From Nodularia spumigena CCY9414 (lineage in GTDB: Bacteria > Cyanobacteriota > Cyanobacteriia > Cyanobacteriales > Nostocaceae), in the NCBI RefSeq assembly GCF_000340565.2, contig NZ_CP007203.1:4465989-4529988 (forward strand): a DNA stretch of 64,000 nt, written 5' to 3'. Below the pieces are notes generated by a model. The model was not told the origin of the DNA and searched no databases. It saw only the letters and a list, made by a program, of their open reading frames with translations. Position 1 is the stretch's first letter. Every line of letters starts with the position of its first letter. Positions 46,351 through 55,894 of this stretch are shown here, piece by piece. The translations under genes and the position numbers were made by a program.

Positions 46351-47442
46351 ATGACGCAAACACAACCAAAAGTAACTTTTACCAAAAATTACGGTTTTAG
46401 AAAGGAATTAAATAAGCGAGTTGATGCTTATTTTGAGTCGCAGAATATCTCTACTAGAGATAATGCGGCGATGTACATGAAGACAACAGTTATTTTGTCA
46501 TGGGTCGTCGCTACTTGGACTTTTACTCTCTTCGGTCCGCCTGAAATATGGCTCAAAGTAATTGGCTGTATTGCTTTAGGATTCGGTATTGCTGGTATTG
46601 GTTTTAGTGTGGGACACGATGCAAATCATGGTGGTTATTCTCGCCACAAAATGGTCAATAATATCTTTGGTTACACCTTCGATATAATTGGTTTGTCTAG
46701 TTTTTTGTGGAAATTTAGACATAATTTTCTACACCACAAATACACTAATATATTAGGGCATGATGTCGAAATACATGGTGATGGCTTAGTGCGAATGACT
46801 CCTTATATGGAGCATAAATGGTATCACTCATTCCAACACGTATTTATTTGGTTTATATATCCCATCATCCCTTTGTATTGGTCTTTTGCTGATGTTTATT
46901 TAGTTATGTTTAAACGTAAATATCATACTTATGATATTCCTAAACTTAAACCACTAGACCTGTTGGTTTTCTTCAGTGGAAAATTGATGTGGCTGGGACT
47001 TTTCTTGGGAATACCAATTGCTGTCGGATATTCACCTATTCAAGCAGTTGTGGGTTTTGTGATTACTTACATGACCTATGGCTTAATGATTTGTATAATT
47101 TTCATGATGGCTCATGTTTTGGAAGCAGCCGAGTTTATTGAACCAAATTCAGATTTGCAGCAAGTTAATGATGAATGGGCAATATTTCAAATCAAAACAA
47201 CTGTAGATTTTGCTCCCAAAAATCAGTTTTTAAACTGGTATCTTGGTGGTCTTAACTATCAAGTTGTGCATCATTTATTTCCAAATATTTGTCATATACA
47301 TTATCCCCAACTAGCTAAAATATTAGCTGATGTCTGCGAAGATTTTGGCGTGAAGTACAATGTTTGTGAAACTTTCACTGAAGCATTAGCTTCTAATTAT
47401 CGTTGGCTAAAGCTCATGGGAAGCGCACCAAATCTAGAGTAA
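46351..47442 (+). CDS. desD: Acyl-lipid delta-6 desaturase (DesD)
   Basis: A 363-aa front-end desaturase of the cyanobacterial type, without a fused cytochrome b5. His boxes: HDANH (89-93), HNFLHH (124-129) and QVVHH (about 303-307), where Gln replaces the first His as in all delta-6 enzymes. The N-terminus FTKNYGFRKELNKRVDAYFE matches known DesD. With desB it would allow octadecatetraenoic acid. Many Nostoc relatives lack this gene, so its presence is a marker of this lineage. Confidence 0.94.
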   Translation: MTQTQPKVTFTKNYGFRKELNKRVDAYFESQNISTRDNAAMYMKTTVILSWVVATWTFTLFGPPEIWLKVIGCIALGFGIAGIGFSVGHDANHGGYSRHKMVNNIFGYTFDIIGLSSFLWKFRHNFLHHKYTNILGHDVEIHGDGLVRMTPYMEHKWYHSFQHVFIWFIYPIIPLYWSFADVYLVMFKRKYHTYDIPKLKPLDLLVFFSGKLMWLGLFLGIPIAVGYSPIQAVVGFVITYMTYGLMICIIFMMAHVLEAAEFIEPNSDLQQVNDEWAIFQIKTTVDFAPKNQFLNWYLGGLNYQVVHHLFPNICHIHYPQLAKILADVCEDFGVKYNVCETFTEALASNYRWLKLMGSAPNLE

Positions 47443-47566
47443 TAGCAATTCTATCTGATTTGTAAAATAGGTTCAGTTCCCGGAATTATGGAAAAATTCC
47501 GGGATATGTCTGTGATAAACTTGTTTAGAATTGTTCTATCAAGTTACACTTAAAGCACCTGTAATC

Positions 47567-48832
47567 CTAAAACCGTCCATTCCCTTGGACAATGTGCTTC
47601 GCAGTTGTTAATGTTTCTAAACTGATAAATCCTCGCCGATGTCCTTTTTGGTTAGACATACCGAGGAATACTGAATCTCCCCGTGAAGGGTTGCGAGAAA
47701 ACCTGGGGGAAGTATTGATGTAGGTAGAGGCGCTGTTGACTCCTAAAGCAAACTGGCGACTTTCTTGATAAGATTCTGTTACAATGCAGTCAGCATGACC
47801 GCTACTATATTGATTAATCCAGGCGATCGCATCTTCTAAACTATCTACCAGTTTAAAGGCTACTGTCTTATTTAAATAAGCGCTGCCCCATTCTCCTGAC
47901 TTGACTAGCGGTAAGTGGGGAAAAGCTTCTACTAGTTCTTCATCTCCTTTAACTTCAAAACCTTTTTCTTTTAAACTGTTCCACAGAACTGCTAAAGATG
48001 ATGGTAAGGCTTGACGATGAATTAATACTTTTTCAATGGCGTTTACTTGGTCTGGTTCGCTTTCATGGCTATCCGTAATCATCCAGCGAATCATGTCTAA
48101 ACTGCTATTAAGTGACCAATAGAGGTGACAGTTACCCATTGCTGATTTTAACACGGGGCAAGTTGATTGTCGCATCACCTGCTGGACTAAGCTAGAACGT
48201 CCATAGGGTAACACTAAATTCAGGTACTTGTCTTGGGTGACTAAATCCCGAATCGAACCACCGTGTTCGGCTTTAATCAGTTCTAAACAGCCTGGAGGTA
48301 AACCAACTTCTTCCAAGGCGCTTTGCAGGACATTAGCGATCGCCTCGTTGGAATGACTTGCTTCTGTACTACCTTTGAGTATAATACTATTGCCAGTCTT
48401 AATACATAAACCAGCTGCGATCGCCCCTAAATCAGGAAAAGCCTCATACACAAATGCAATCACACCCAAAGGCATTAACTGAGTGTAACTCTGGGAATCC
48501 TCTAATTGATAGTCAGCAGTCCTGACGCGCCGTAAAGGATCGGAGATTTCCCCCAACCTCTGAAGAACTTCTACTGCTGCTTCTAGCCTCGTAGGAGTCA
48601 GCTTCAGCCAATCTAAAATTAACTCTGGCACAGCCATTTCTTTGCTGGCTTCTAAATCCAAAGTGTTAGCTTCCAAAATGTCATCAAAGGAATTTAAGAG
48701 CGCCTGTGCCATTGCTAACACAGCGCGACTGCGGTCTACGCCCTTGGTAAACCCCAACTTGAGGGAGGCTTGATAAGCGCGTTGAGCGCTAGTAATTGGT
48801 TCGGGGAAATCATCCAAAACTTCAACGGTCAT
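47567..48832 (-). CDS. proA: ProA paralogue (glutamate-5-semialdehyde dehydrogenase family) without the catalytic Cys
   Basis: A 421-aa aldehyde-dehydrogenase-fold protein with the ProA landmarks: MPLGVIAFVYEAFPD, SIILKGSTEASHSNEAI, VLPYGRSSLVQQV, GNCHLYW, SASTYINTSPRF and SLETLTTAKHIV. In true ProA the active Cys lies in a segment of the type RPSTCNTVETLLV; here it reads EPDQVNAIEKVLI, with Val in the Cys position. Either it is a non-catalytic or altered paralogue or it does a different reaction. A true ProA would be expected elsewhere in the genome. Confidence 0.85.
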   Translation of the reverse strand: MTVEVLDDFPEPITSAQRAYQASLKLGFTKGVDRSRAVLAMAQALLNSFDDILEANTLDLEASKEMAVPELILDWLKLTPTRLEAAVEVLQRLGEISDPLRRVRTADYQLEDSQSYTQLMPLGVIAFVYEAFPDLGAIAAGLCIKTGNSIILKGSTEASHSNEAIANVLQSALEEVGLPPGCLELIKAEHGGSIRDLVTQDKYLNLVLPYGRSSLVQQVMRQSTCPVLKSAMGNCHLYWSLNSSLDMIRWMITDSHESEPDQVNAIEKVLIHRQALPSSLAVLWNSLKEKGFEVKGDEELVEAFPHLPLVKSGEWGSAYLNKTVAFKLVDSLEDAIAWINQYSSGHADCIVTESYQESRQFALGVNSASTYINTSPRFSRNPSRGDSVFLGMSNQKGHRRGFISLETLTTAKHIVQGNGRF

Positions 48833-48836
48833 TGAA

Positions 48837-49292
48837 TTAACGTCTGTAAGTAAGCCAGACCATCAGTGCAGGCAGAATAGCCAACAGTACCGCCACTATC
48901 GCCCATGCAATAATGCTAGAACCATTTGCCAATCGCAGTGCTAATGGTAACCATATAATCACTAGCACGAATATAATCCCTAGCGCTATAGGTAGATAGC
49001 TTTCTCCCAAACGAGTCGGCACAACACGCCAAATTTTTCCCGTCCAGTGCCAAGCTCGTTTGTAGGGATAGGTGGTTGAAAGCTGTTCTAGCACATGACC
49101 ATTATCTTCTACTACAAAGATTTGTTGACAGCGATCGCAACCAAATGCTTCTGTGAGTGTAATCGGAACTAACTGTCCTTTGCGACGGCAGGGACAAGGA
49201 TATTCCGTGTTAAAATCAATTTTTTTCGGGTTTTTGAGATGGCACAAGCGTTCTAATAACTTGAGCGTGTTTTTTATCTTCTGCGAGAACAC
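48837..49292 (-). CDS. Hypothetical membrane protein with zinc-ribbon-like N-terminus
   Basis: A 151-aa protein with CPCRRKGQ and CDRCQQIF, a four-Cys zinc-ribbon-like arrangement (about residues 33-58). Two C-terminal membrane helices follow (PIALGIIFVLVIIWLPLAL, SSIIAWAIVAVLLAILPALMVWL). It is 4 bases upstream of the ProA paralogue on the same strand, so the two are likely co-transcribed. I do not recognise the family. Confidence 0.78.
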   Translation of the reverse strand: MFSQKIKNTLKLLERLCHLKNPKKIDFNTEYPCPCRRKGQLVPITLTEAFGCDRCQQIFVVEDNGHVLEQLSTTYPYKRAWHWTGKIWRVVPTRLGESYLPIALGIIFVLVIIWLPLALRLANGSSIIAWAIVAVLLAILPALMVWLTYRR

Positions 49293-49327
49293 CGTTCCTC
49301 AATACCTTGGGGTTTGGTTTCTCAGCA

Positions 49328-49434
49328 TACAGCACTTTGCAAGTAAATGAAGTAGACACATTAGTATTATAAACCTTGCGGGTGGGGGCAAAGATGCCTG
49401 CCCTTGTGTACCTACTCAGATGAAATCTGCTGTA
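49328..49434. mobile_element. ~107-bp MITE, copy 2
   Basis: Begins TACAGCACTTTGCAAG and ends GAAATCTGCTGTA. It matches the copy at 34694-34799 over its whole length (shared GCAAGTAAATGAAGTA and GGGCAAAGATGCC). It lies in a gap of about 315 bases that otherwise holds only the tRNA gene. Confidence 0.75.
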
Positions 49435-49607
49435 AATTTCCAGGAGATGCTAAATCATGATTTGCCTGTTCATACTACCGTTCAATTAGCTAAACCTAAT
49501 CAAGTGTAGTACACCCACATAACACAAATTGGCTACACCCCAAAAGTTTTATTCAGGCTATATAATCCCAGAGGTTATATTAACCTAGATTTCAAACTTT
49601 TTTTAAA

Positions 49608-49678
49608 GCGGGTAACGCGATTCGAACGCGCGACATTCACCTTGGCAAGGTGACGCTCTACCACTGAGCTATACCCGC
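49608..49678 (-). tRNA. trnG: tRNA-Gly (anticodon GCC)
   Basis: The minus-strand sequence folds as a full 71-nt cloverleaf. The acceptor stem GCGGGTA pairs with TACCCGC, the D arm is GCTCAGTGGTAGAGC, the anticodon stem-loop is TCACCTTGCCAAGGTGA with GCC in the loop, and the T arm contains GTTCGAATC. CCA is not encoded. It stands alone upstream of the ProA unit. Confidence 0.97.
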
Positions 49679-49766
49679 AGTTCCCATGTGAATTCTATCT
49701 TCTCAGATATATTTTGATTTGTCAACCCCTAAATTTAAACTTTCAAGTGCTGAATTTTTTAACTAG

Positions 49767-49807
49767 CTCCCCTCTCCTTAGTAAGGAGAGGGGTTGGGGG
49801 TGAGGTT
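49767..49807. repeat. GC-rich hairpin repeat
   Basis: CTCCCCTCTCCTTAGTAAGG continuing into AGAGGGGTTGGGGGTGAGGTT, the same element (opposite orientation) as at 1191-1234. It is placed just beyond the ribH stop. Confidence 0.8.
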
Positions 49808-49852
49808 GGCGCATTTGATAAAATTCGCATTCCTCAGCACACAGGAAACGCT

Positions 49853-50431
49853 TCAGCCTACTTCTTCTGACTCTGCGGCTAAATTGCCGACGTTTTGACC
49901 AGAAAAAGATGCTGGTAAAGACTGGCCGTTCCGGGGATATGACTCTGTGAGTTTAGAGCGCAATTGCCGCATCAGACTAGCCATTTCTAGGGCGTTCATG
50001 GCATAATCCCAGCCATGATTACCTTTAATCCCGGCTCGTTCTAAGGCTTGCTGCATAGTATCCACAGTCAAAATGCCAAAAATTACCGGCACACCAGTTT
50101 GAAAGCTAGCGGCGGCGATGCCCTTAGACACTTCCGCCGAGACATAATCAAAATGAGGCGTTTGTCCCCGAATCACTGCACCCAGACAAATTACCGCATC
50201 ATAACGATGGGAAAGTGCTAGTTGGCGGGCGACTAGAGGCACTTCAAAACTTCCCGGAACCCAAACATAGTCCACCTGACTACCGTAGGGGTCTGGGTCT
50301 ACACCGTGGCGTTTCAAGCAATCTTGACAACCCTCTAGCAGCTTCCCGGTAACCAGGTCATTGAATCGACCCACAACCACTGCTAAACGCAATGGTTCGG
50401 TTTGAGCAAAAGTTCCCTCAAAAACTGCCAT
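49853..50431 (-). CDS. ribH: 6,7-dimethyl-8-ribityllumazine synthase (RibH)
   Basis: A 192-aa enzyme, the last-but-one step of riboflavin synthesis, assembling as a pentamer or icosahedral shell. [74 protein letters not shown] and [18 protein letters not shown] are all family motifs. It has a ~25-residue C-terminal tail beyond the usual end, of low conservation. psbZ lies upstream on the same strand. Confidence 0.97.
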   Translation of the reverse strand: MAVFEGTFAQTEPLRLAVVVGRFNDLVTGKLLEGCQDCLKRHGVDPDPYGSQVDYVWVPGSFEVPLVARQLALSHRYDAVICLGAVIRGQTPHFDYVSAEVSKGIAAASFQTGVPVIFGILTVDTMQQALERAGIKGNHGWDYAMNALEMASLMRQLRSKLTESYPRNGQSLPASFSGQNVGNLAAESEEVG

Positions 50432-50515
50432 GACTGCCTCTTAATCAACTATACTCTGACCAATATACATTTCTTCTGGAGATGCCAAAGAGCAGAAAAG
50501 CACATTTAGGTAAAT

Positions 50516-50544
50516 AGAACAAGATCACCGGAAAATCTTGTTCT
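50516..50544. terminator. Perfect inverted repeat downstream of psbZ
   Basis: AGAACAAGAT and ATCTTGTTCT are exact complements with a 9-base loop. On the minus strand it is followed by ATTT, so it may be a weak terminator for psbZ. It also lies upstream of the ribH start, so read-through could make it a leader hairpin. Confidence 0.6.
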
Positions 50545-50602
50545 TGGCTCTTCTGCTCCTGTAGTTGCGATCTATTTTGGGGAAATAGCTATCAGCGATC
50601 GC

Positions 50603-50791
50603 TTAAACTACAAAAAAGTTTAATATACCGACTAAAAGCACCAAAGCAATCCAAACTCCAGAACCAAGCCAGAGCAGTTTTTTAGATTCCACCCAATTTT
50701 GTGGGGTAGCATAGACTACAGGAACGCCAACTACCAAAACAAAAGATGTGAGAACTAAAGATATCAAAGCGAATTGAAATATTATGGTCAT
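50603..50791 (-). CDS. psbZ: Photosystem II protein Z (PsbZ, Ycf9)
   Basis: From the ATG at 50791 the product is 62 aa, [20 protein letters not shown] onward, with two membrane helices separated by [21 protein letters not shown]. The sequence is almost invariant in cyanobacteria and plastids. It contributes to the PSII core periphery and antenna contacts. A GAAGG site lies just before this ATG, which decides against an earlier start five codons upstream. Confidence 0.97.
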   Translation of the reverse strand: MTIIFQFALISLVLTSFVLVVGVPVVYATPQNWVESKKLLWLGSGVWIALVLLVGILNFFVV

Positions 50792-51003
50792 TTTTCCTTC
50801 TCTCAAACTAGCGCAAATACTAAATCTAGAATATCCTAAAGGGCGACACCAACAGTTTGGCCTTATTTGTTAAGCTAGCAGAAATTGCGTCACTATAGTC
50901 ACTCTTAAGTAACCACTGGTAACGAAATCTAGTTTGTACTCAGGACTTTAGTCCTGCTCATCCAGGCTCTGAGCGATTCTGCACTCCATAACAACTAGGA
51001 TTT

Positions 51004-51052
51004 CCAACCAAGGACTAATGACCAATGACTAATGACCAATGACTAATGACTT
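51004..51052. repeat. TAATGAC/CAATGAC heptamer array
   Basis: Alternating ACTAATG and ACCAATG units run right up to the start codon of the next gene. A short palindrome AGGACTTTAGTCCT lies upstream at 50942-50955 and resembles AGGACTAAAGTCCT at about 7384-7397. Confidence 0.8.
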
Positions 51053-53752
51053 ATGAATATGGACTTAATTCTTTGTCATACAACCGCAGATTTTGACGCA
51101 TTGGGAGCCGCAGTTGGGCTGACCTGTCTATTGCCAGGCAGTAAGATCGTCTTGAGCGGTGGCGCACATCCGCCTGTCAGAGATTTTTTAGCACTACACC
51201 GGGATGAATATCCCCTGATTGAAAGACGTGCAGTCATTGCCGAAAATATTCGTTCTGTGAGAGTTGTGGATACACAACAGCGCGATCGCCTAGGTAAAGC
51301 TGCCGAATGGTTAGATTTACCCAACATACAAATCATAGTTTATGATCATCACTTAAGTCAACAGCTAAATATTCCCGCCACAGCATCCCATATTGAACCA
51401 GTGGGAGCCTGTACAACTTTAATGGTGGAACAATTGCAACAACAGCAAATTCCCCTGACTTTATCCCAAGCCACAGTCATGGCATTGGGTATTCATGTGG
51501 ATACAGGCTCATTAACCTTTGACAGTGCCACACCCAGAGATGCTTTAGCTTTAGCTTGGTTAATGGCACAAGGAGTGAGTTCATCGGTAATTTCCACTTA
51601 TCTTGACCCCGGTTTATCGCCTCAATTACAACAGCTATTAACTGAAGCCTTAGAAAATTTAGAATATTTTTCCTTGCGTGGATATACTATTGGATGGGTA
51701 ACACTCAGAACAGAAGAATTTGTGCCAGGGTTATCAAGTTTAGCTTCACAACTCGTAGAATTAACCGAAATAGATGCTTTACTACTGGCAAACGAATATA
51801 CTCACAAAGAAGGTGACTCACGCTTAACCATCATTGGGAGAAGCCAAATACCCGGTGTAAATCTCAACCTCTTATTTCAAATATTCGGCGGTGGTGGACA
51901 TTCTCAAGCTGCATCCTTGAGTTTACGCCAAGTAAATCCACAAGAAACATTACAACAACTTCTAGACGGCATCAAAACCTCAATTCCTCATCCTCCCACA
52001 GCCAGAGACTTGATGTCTTCCCCAGTCCGCACCATTCGTCCCGAAACCACAATTTCCCAAGCCCAAAGTATCTTATTACGCTATGGACACTCTGGTTTAT
52101 CTGTAGTCGATACCCAAGGAAAACTGGTAGGAATTATTTCGCGACGAGATATAGATATTGCCCTACACCACGGCTTTAGTCATGCGCCAGTCAAAGGCTA
52201 CATGACAACTAAAGTTAAAACAATTACACCAGACACCATCCTGCCCCAAATCGAATCATTGATGGTAACTTATGATATTGGACGCTTACCTGTATTAGAA
52301 AATGGGCAATTAGTAGGAATTGTCACCCGCACCGATGTCTTGCGGGAATTACATCAAGCCGATGAAGAAAACAAATTCAAAATTCAAAATTCAAAATTCA
52401 AAATAAATTTTAATACAGAGTTACAAAATCGGCTTGCGCCGCAATTATGGCAATTACTCACCGTAGCATCCCAAGCAGCAGAAAAACGCGGTTGGCATCT
52501 TTACTTAGTCGGTGGTGCTGTGCGAGACTTGCTCTTAGCGGAATCAGCCGCAGGTTCATTAATGATTACAGATATTGACCTTGTAGTTGATGGCTTTCAC
52601 CAAGCAGCAGATGTGGGTGCTGGTGTAGAATTAGCAAAAGCACTGCAAGAAATTTATCCAGGGGCGCGGTTAGAAATTCATGGGGCTTTTCAAACTGCGG
52701 CTTTACTATGGCACAAAGACCCAGAATTAGATTCTTTATGGATGGATATTGCTACCGCTAGAACAGAATTTTATCCTTACCCAGCCGCAAACCCGGAAGT
52801 TGAAGCCAGTTCCATTCGTCAAGACTTGTATCGCCGTGATTTTAGCATTAACGCCCTCGCCTTGCGCCTGACTTCTCCTCGTTCTGGGGAATTACTGGAT
52901 TTCTTCGGCGGTTTAATAGATTTACAAGCCAAGCAAATTCGGGTTTTACACCCCAACAGTTTTATTGAAGACCCGACTCGCATTTATCGCGCTGTGCGCT
53001 TCGCTGTGCGCTTTGGATTTGAAATCGAAGCACAAACCGAAGAGTTTATTCATTATGCTATCAATAGTGGCGTTTACGATCGCACTGCCCAAACAAATAT
53101 TAAAACCCCGGCCTTACAAACTCGACTCAAAGCCGAATTAAAATACATCCTCCAAACCCCCTATTGGAAATCAGCGTTACAACTACTCAATCAATTAGGG
53201 GCGTTGCAGTGTATTCATCCTACCCTGAAACTCGATGAATCACTTTTGCAGCAATTGCGATTATTAGAACGCTGTTTACGACGATTTGATTCTGAACAAA
53301 CCCTCATACACTGGGAAATGCGCCTAGAAGCGTTAATTGCTCATTTAGAACCGCAGTATCGCGAGAAAGTAGCCAAAAATCTGCATTTACCAGAGGATGG
53401 AATAAAACGCTTGCAAAATTTGGATAAAGCTCAAACTACGGTGAGGGAATTATTACCCACTTGTCAGCGTCCCAGTCAAGTAGTGCAGTTACTACGAAAG
53501 TATGATTTACCCATGCTGATTTTAATCGCTTTGCCAAGTCCGCGCATCCTCAGAAAGCAGATATGGCATTATTTAACAGTTTTGGCAAATGTACAACCAA
53601 TACTCAATGGTAATGATTTAAAGCAATTAGGCTACAAACCAGGGAAACAATTTCGCCAAATGTTAGATGATTTACGCGCTGCTACTTTAGACGGAGTGAT
53701 TAAAAATAGAACAGAAGCTGAAGAGTTTTTAGCCGAGAATTATCCTCAATAA
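51053..53752 (+). CDS. DHH-CBS-tRNA nucleotidyltransferase/poly(A) polymerase fusion
   Basis: An 899-aa protein. The N-terminal DHH phosphoesterase domain has [24 protein letters not shown] and [11 protein letters not shown]. Two CBS units (~310-430) include [12 protein letters not shown] and [12 protein letters not shown]. The class II nucleotidyltransferase domain has [33 protein letters not shown] and [14 protein letters not shown]. The catalytic Asp pair is present. It probably adds A or CCA to tRNA 3' ends. Between the CBS and nucleotidyltransferase domains an in-frame ATTCAAA-type repeat (bases 52373-52405) encodes [13 protein letters not shown]. Confidence 0.9.
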   Translation: MNMDLILCHTTADFDALGAAVGLTCLLPGSKIVLSGGAHPPVRDFLALHRDEYPLIERRAVIAENIRSVRVVDTQQRDRLGKAAEWLDLPNIQIIVYDHHLSQQLNIPATASHIEPVGACTTLMVEQLQQQQIPLTLSQATVMALGIHVDTGSLTFDSATPRDALALAWLMAQGVSSSVISTYLDPGLSPQLQQLLTEALENLEYFSLRGYTIGWVTLRTEEFVPGLSSLASQLVELTEIDALLLANEYTHKEGDSRLTIIGRSQIPGVNLNLLFQIFGGGGHSQAASLSLRQVNPQETLQQLLDGIKTSIPHPPTARDLMSSPVRTIRPETTISQAQSILLRYGHSGLSVVDTQGKLVGIISRRDIDIALHHGFSHAPVKGYMTTKVKTITPDTILPQIESLMVTYDIGRLPVLENGQLVGIVTRTDVLRELHQADEENKFKIQNSKFKINFNTELQNRLAPQLWQLLTVASQAAEKRGWHLYLVGGAVRDLLLAESAAGSLMITDIDLVVDGFHQAADVGAGVELAKALQEIYPGARLEIHGAFQTAALLWHKDPELDSLWMDIATARTEFYPYPAANPEVEASSIRQDLYRRDFSINALALRLTSPRSGELLDFFGGLIDLQAKQIRVLHPNSFIEDPTRIYRAVRFAVRFGFEIEAQTEEFIHYAINSGVYDRTAQTNIKTPALQTRLKAELKYILQTPYWKSALQLLNQLGALQCIHPTLKLDESLLQQLRLLERCLRRFDSEQTLIHWEMRLEALIAHLEPQYREKVAKNLHLPEDGIKRLQNLDKAQTTVRELLPTCQRPSQVVQLLRKYDLPMLILIALPSPRILRKQIWHYLTVLANVQPILNGNDLKQLGYKPGKQFRQMLDDLRAATLDGVIKNRTEAEEFLAENYPQ

Positions 53753-53777
53753 ATTGTCTTACACAGAGGTAAGTTTT

Positions 53778-54353
53778 ATGCAAATCCAAACACAAAAACG
53801 CCAGTACACCCCAGAAGAATATTTACAAATAGAAGAGAAATCAGAATACAAAAATGAATATCTAGATGGAGAAATTGTCCCTATGGCTGGTGGTACGACC
53901 AATCACAACGAAATATCTTTAAACTTTTGCACCAATTTCAAATTCAGAATGCGGGGTAAAAATTACAAAATTTACATGGGTGATGTCAAATTATCGATAC
54001 CCCGTTATCGTATTTACACATATCCTGATGTGATGATTATTCCAGGAGAACCAATATATGAAGGAACTGGGACTACGACTATCACTAACCCTGTAATAAT
54101 TGCCGAAGTATTATCTAAATCTACAGAAAGCTACGATAAAACCAGTAAATTTAGATATTACCGTTCTCTGCCCACATTTAAAGAATATATTATGATTGAC
54201 CAATACGAATATTTTGTGGAACAGTTTTATAAAAATAATGATGGTCAATGGGTATTAACAGAGTATGAAACCCAAGATGCAGTATTATCACTACAAACAA
54301 TAGATTTTCAAATTTCTCTCAGTGATATTTATGAAGGAATAAATTTTGAATGA
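53778..54353 (+). CDS. Uma2/DUF820 family putative endonuclease
   Basis: From this ATG, preceded by AGAGGTAAG, the product is 191 aa: MQIQTQKRQYTPEEYLQIEE. It shows EYLDGEIVPMAGGT, PRYRIYTYPDVMII, a PDV...E-type core (IAEVLSKSTESYDKTSKFRYY) and a SLPTFKEYIMID strand. The fold is a PD-(D/E)XK nuclease, very common in Nostoc genomes; the function is not known. It is close behind the preceding gene and convergent with a broken Uma2 gene. Confidence 0.92.
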   Translation: MQIQTQKRQYTPEEYLQIEEKSEYKNEYLDGEIVPMAGGTTNHNEISLNFCTNFKFRMRGKNYKIYMGDVKLSIPRYRIYTYPDVMIIPGEPIYEGTGTTTITNPVIIAEVLSKSTESYDKTSKFRYYRSLPTFKEYIMIDQYEYFVEQFYKNNDGQWVLTEYETQDAVLSLQTIDFQISLSDIYEGINFE

Positions 54354-54476
54354 GAATAAGATTAGCCTTCATCATCAAGAGTAAACATAATTAATAATTA
54401 CAATCAGTGATAACTTGGGAATCGCCACTGATTCCAATAAATATACGCTCTTAAATTACGAATTACGAATTACAAA

Positions 54477-55179
54477 TTAAATAGTATCAGGGTCAATATT
54501 TAATTCTCGCAGTTTTGCTGCCAAACGTTCAGCTTTTTGTTCTGCTTGTTCAGCTTTTTGTTCTGCTTGTTCTGCTGTTTCTTCCGGTGTCGGCACTAAT
54601 TGCCCAGTTTCTGTAAAAAATCTCACCAACCCCTGATGAACTCCCAGATATAAACCTAGTTGATGACTCCACAAATGTCCTTGTTCATTTGGTTGTAGAG
54701 GTTGATATTCTCCATCTAATAAGTGAAATCCCGCAAACTCTAATGTGTAGGGGTCGAACCAAAAATAATCATGGGTACGGAAAGTATCTTGATAAAGTTG
54801 TTTCTTTAATTCTTTGTCTGTCTGTGCTGTGGAATTAGACAGAATTTCCACAATCACATGAGGATATTTGCCGTTTTCTTCCCAAACTACCCAACTTTTG
54901 CGAGTTTTGCGTTCAGTTCCCAGAACCAACAAAAAAGTCTGGTCCTCGAAAGTCTTGTGATTTGCGCTGGTGTGGACTGTAGTAGATAGTTAGGTTTCCC
55001 GCCGCATAAAAATCATTTCTGTCTCGCCACAGCCATTTTAAGCATTTGAGTAAGAGCATTATTTGCTCTAAATGTAGTTCAGTTTCCAAGGGAGGCTCAT
55101 CACTATATAAATCACTAGGGGGAAAGATTACATCTTGAAAGATGCCTGCTGGGGGCGCTAATTCTTGAGCAATGGTCAT
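54477..55179 (-). pseudogene. Uma2-family gene interrupted by a single frameshift
   Basis: The N-terminal frame (54913-55179) encodes MTIAQELAPPAGIFQ and ends with SQDFRGPDFF. The C-terminal frame (to 54477) resumes at LVLGTERKTRKSWVV and contains YPHVIVEILSNSTAQTDKE. The two join at a TTTTTTG run near 54939; removing one T would give GPDFLLVLGTERK, the expected Uma2 sequence. The end has AEQ/AEQKAE coiled repeats. It may be a real mutation or a homopolymer read error. Confidence 0.82.
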
Positions 55180-55438
55180 AGAATAAGTATGGCATCAACT
55201 AAATTATAAATCGATTTTAGCATTTTTATGCTATGCGATCGCCTGCGGTATACTGCCTGAACGCGTAGCTTACCGTAAGTAATAGCCTGTGTATAGATAA
55301 GTTTGCTACTATATAATCTCCTAGAGCCTGCGGTAATTTATTCATTCCTGACTGGTCTAAATTTCTTCCTCTTCAGCAGAAGCCGCAAAGCAGACAGGCA
55401 AGTTATAATTCTCTTGCGGAGCAACGTAACAAAAATTT

Positions 55439-55765
55439 ATGAGTAACCCACTTGTACAAGCCTTTTTCGTAGGCAGAGCTGTAGCCGAAGTAATTAATGA
55501 GCGCCTAGAGGTAGCTGTAACCGACGCTTTGAGCGATTTGGGCAAATTTGATGCCGAAGCGAGAGAACAAATGCGCCAGTTCACACAAGAGGTCCTAGAA
55601 CGGGCAAATCGGGCAGCAGAAGCGGCTAATTCTGGTCAAAGTACCCCCGGCGGTAGCTACTCTAGTTCTGAGCCTGTTGATTTGCAAGCAACAATCGATG
55701 AACTCAGAGCAGAAATTGCCCTCTTGCGGAATGAATTGCAACGTCATCGCAGTAATTCTGTATAA
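55439..55765 (+). CDS. Small conserved cyanobacterial/plastid protein (DUF6825-like)
   Basis: A 108-aa soluble protein: MSNPLVQAFFVGRAVAEVIN, then DALSDLGKFDAEAREQMRQF, a Ser/Gly linker and a final coiled coil (LQATIDELRAEIALLRNELQ). It resembles a small family shared with chloroplasts, which I believe is DUF6825; the name is from memory. Its function is not established. It is followed by a heptamer array and then the UbiB-like kinase gene. Confidence 0.8.
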   Translation: MSNPLVQAFFVGRAVAEVINERLEVAVTDALSDLGKFDAEAREQMRQFTQEVLERANRAAEAANSGQSTPGGSYSSSEPVDLQATIDELRAEIALLRNELQRHRSNSV

Positions 55766-55894
55766 AATTAGTCATTAGTCATTGGTCATCGGTCATTAGC
55801 CATGATCACATGACACTTGCTCGTAAATGGTTCAGGAATAAGAGTGTCTTTTCATCCAAGGGATTTGGTTAACAACCAACGGTACACAAAAAAT

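Noticed and set aside
47479-47503. Strong hairpin CCCGGAATT/AATTCCGGG between desD and the ProA-like gene considered as a terminator
   Set aside because: No T tract follows on either strand, so I do not call it an intrinsic terminator.
54913-54932. Programmed frameshift in the split Uma2 gene
   Set aside because: No slippery-site plus stimulatory-structure arrangement is apparent, and Uma2 genes are not known to use one; decay or read error is simpler.
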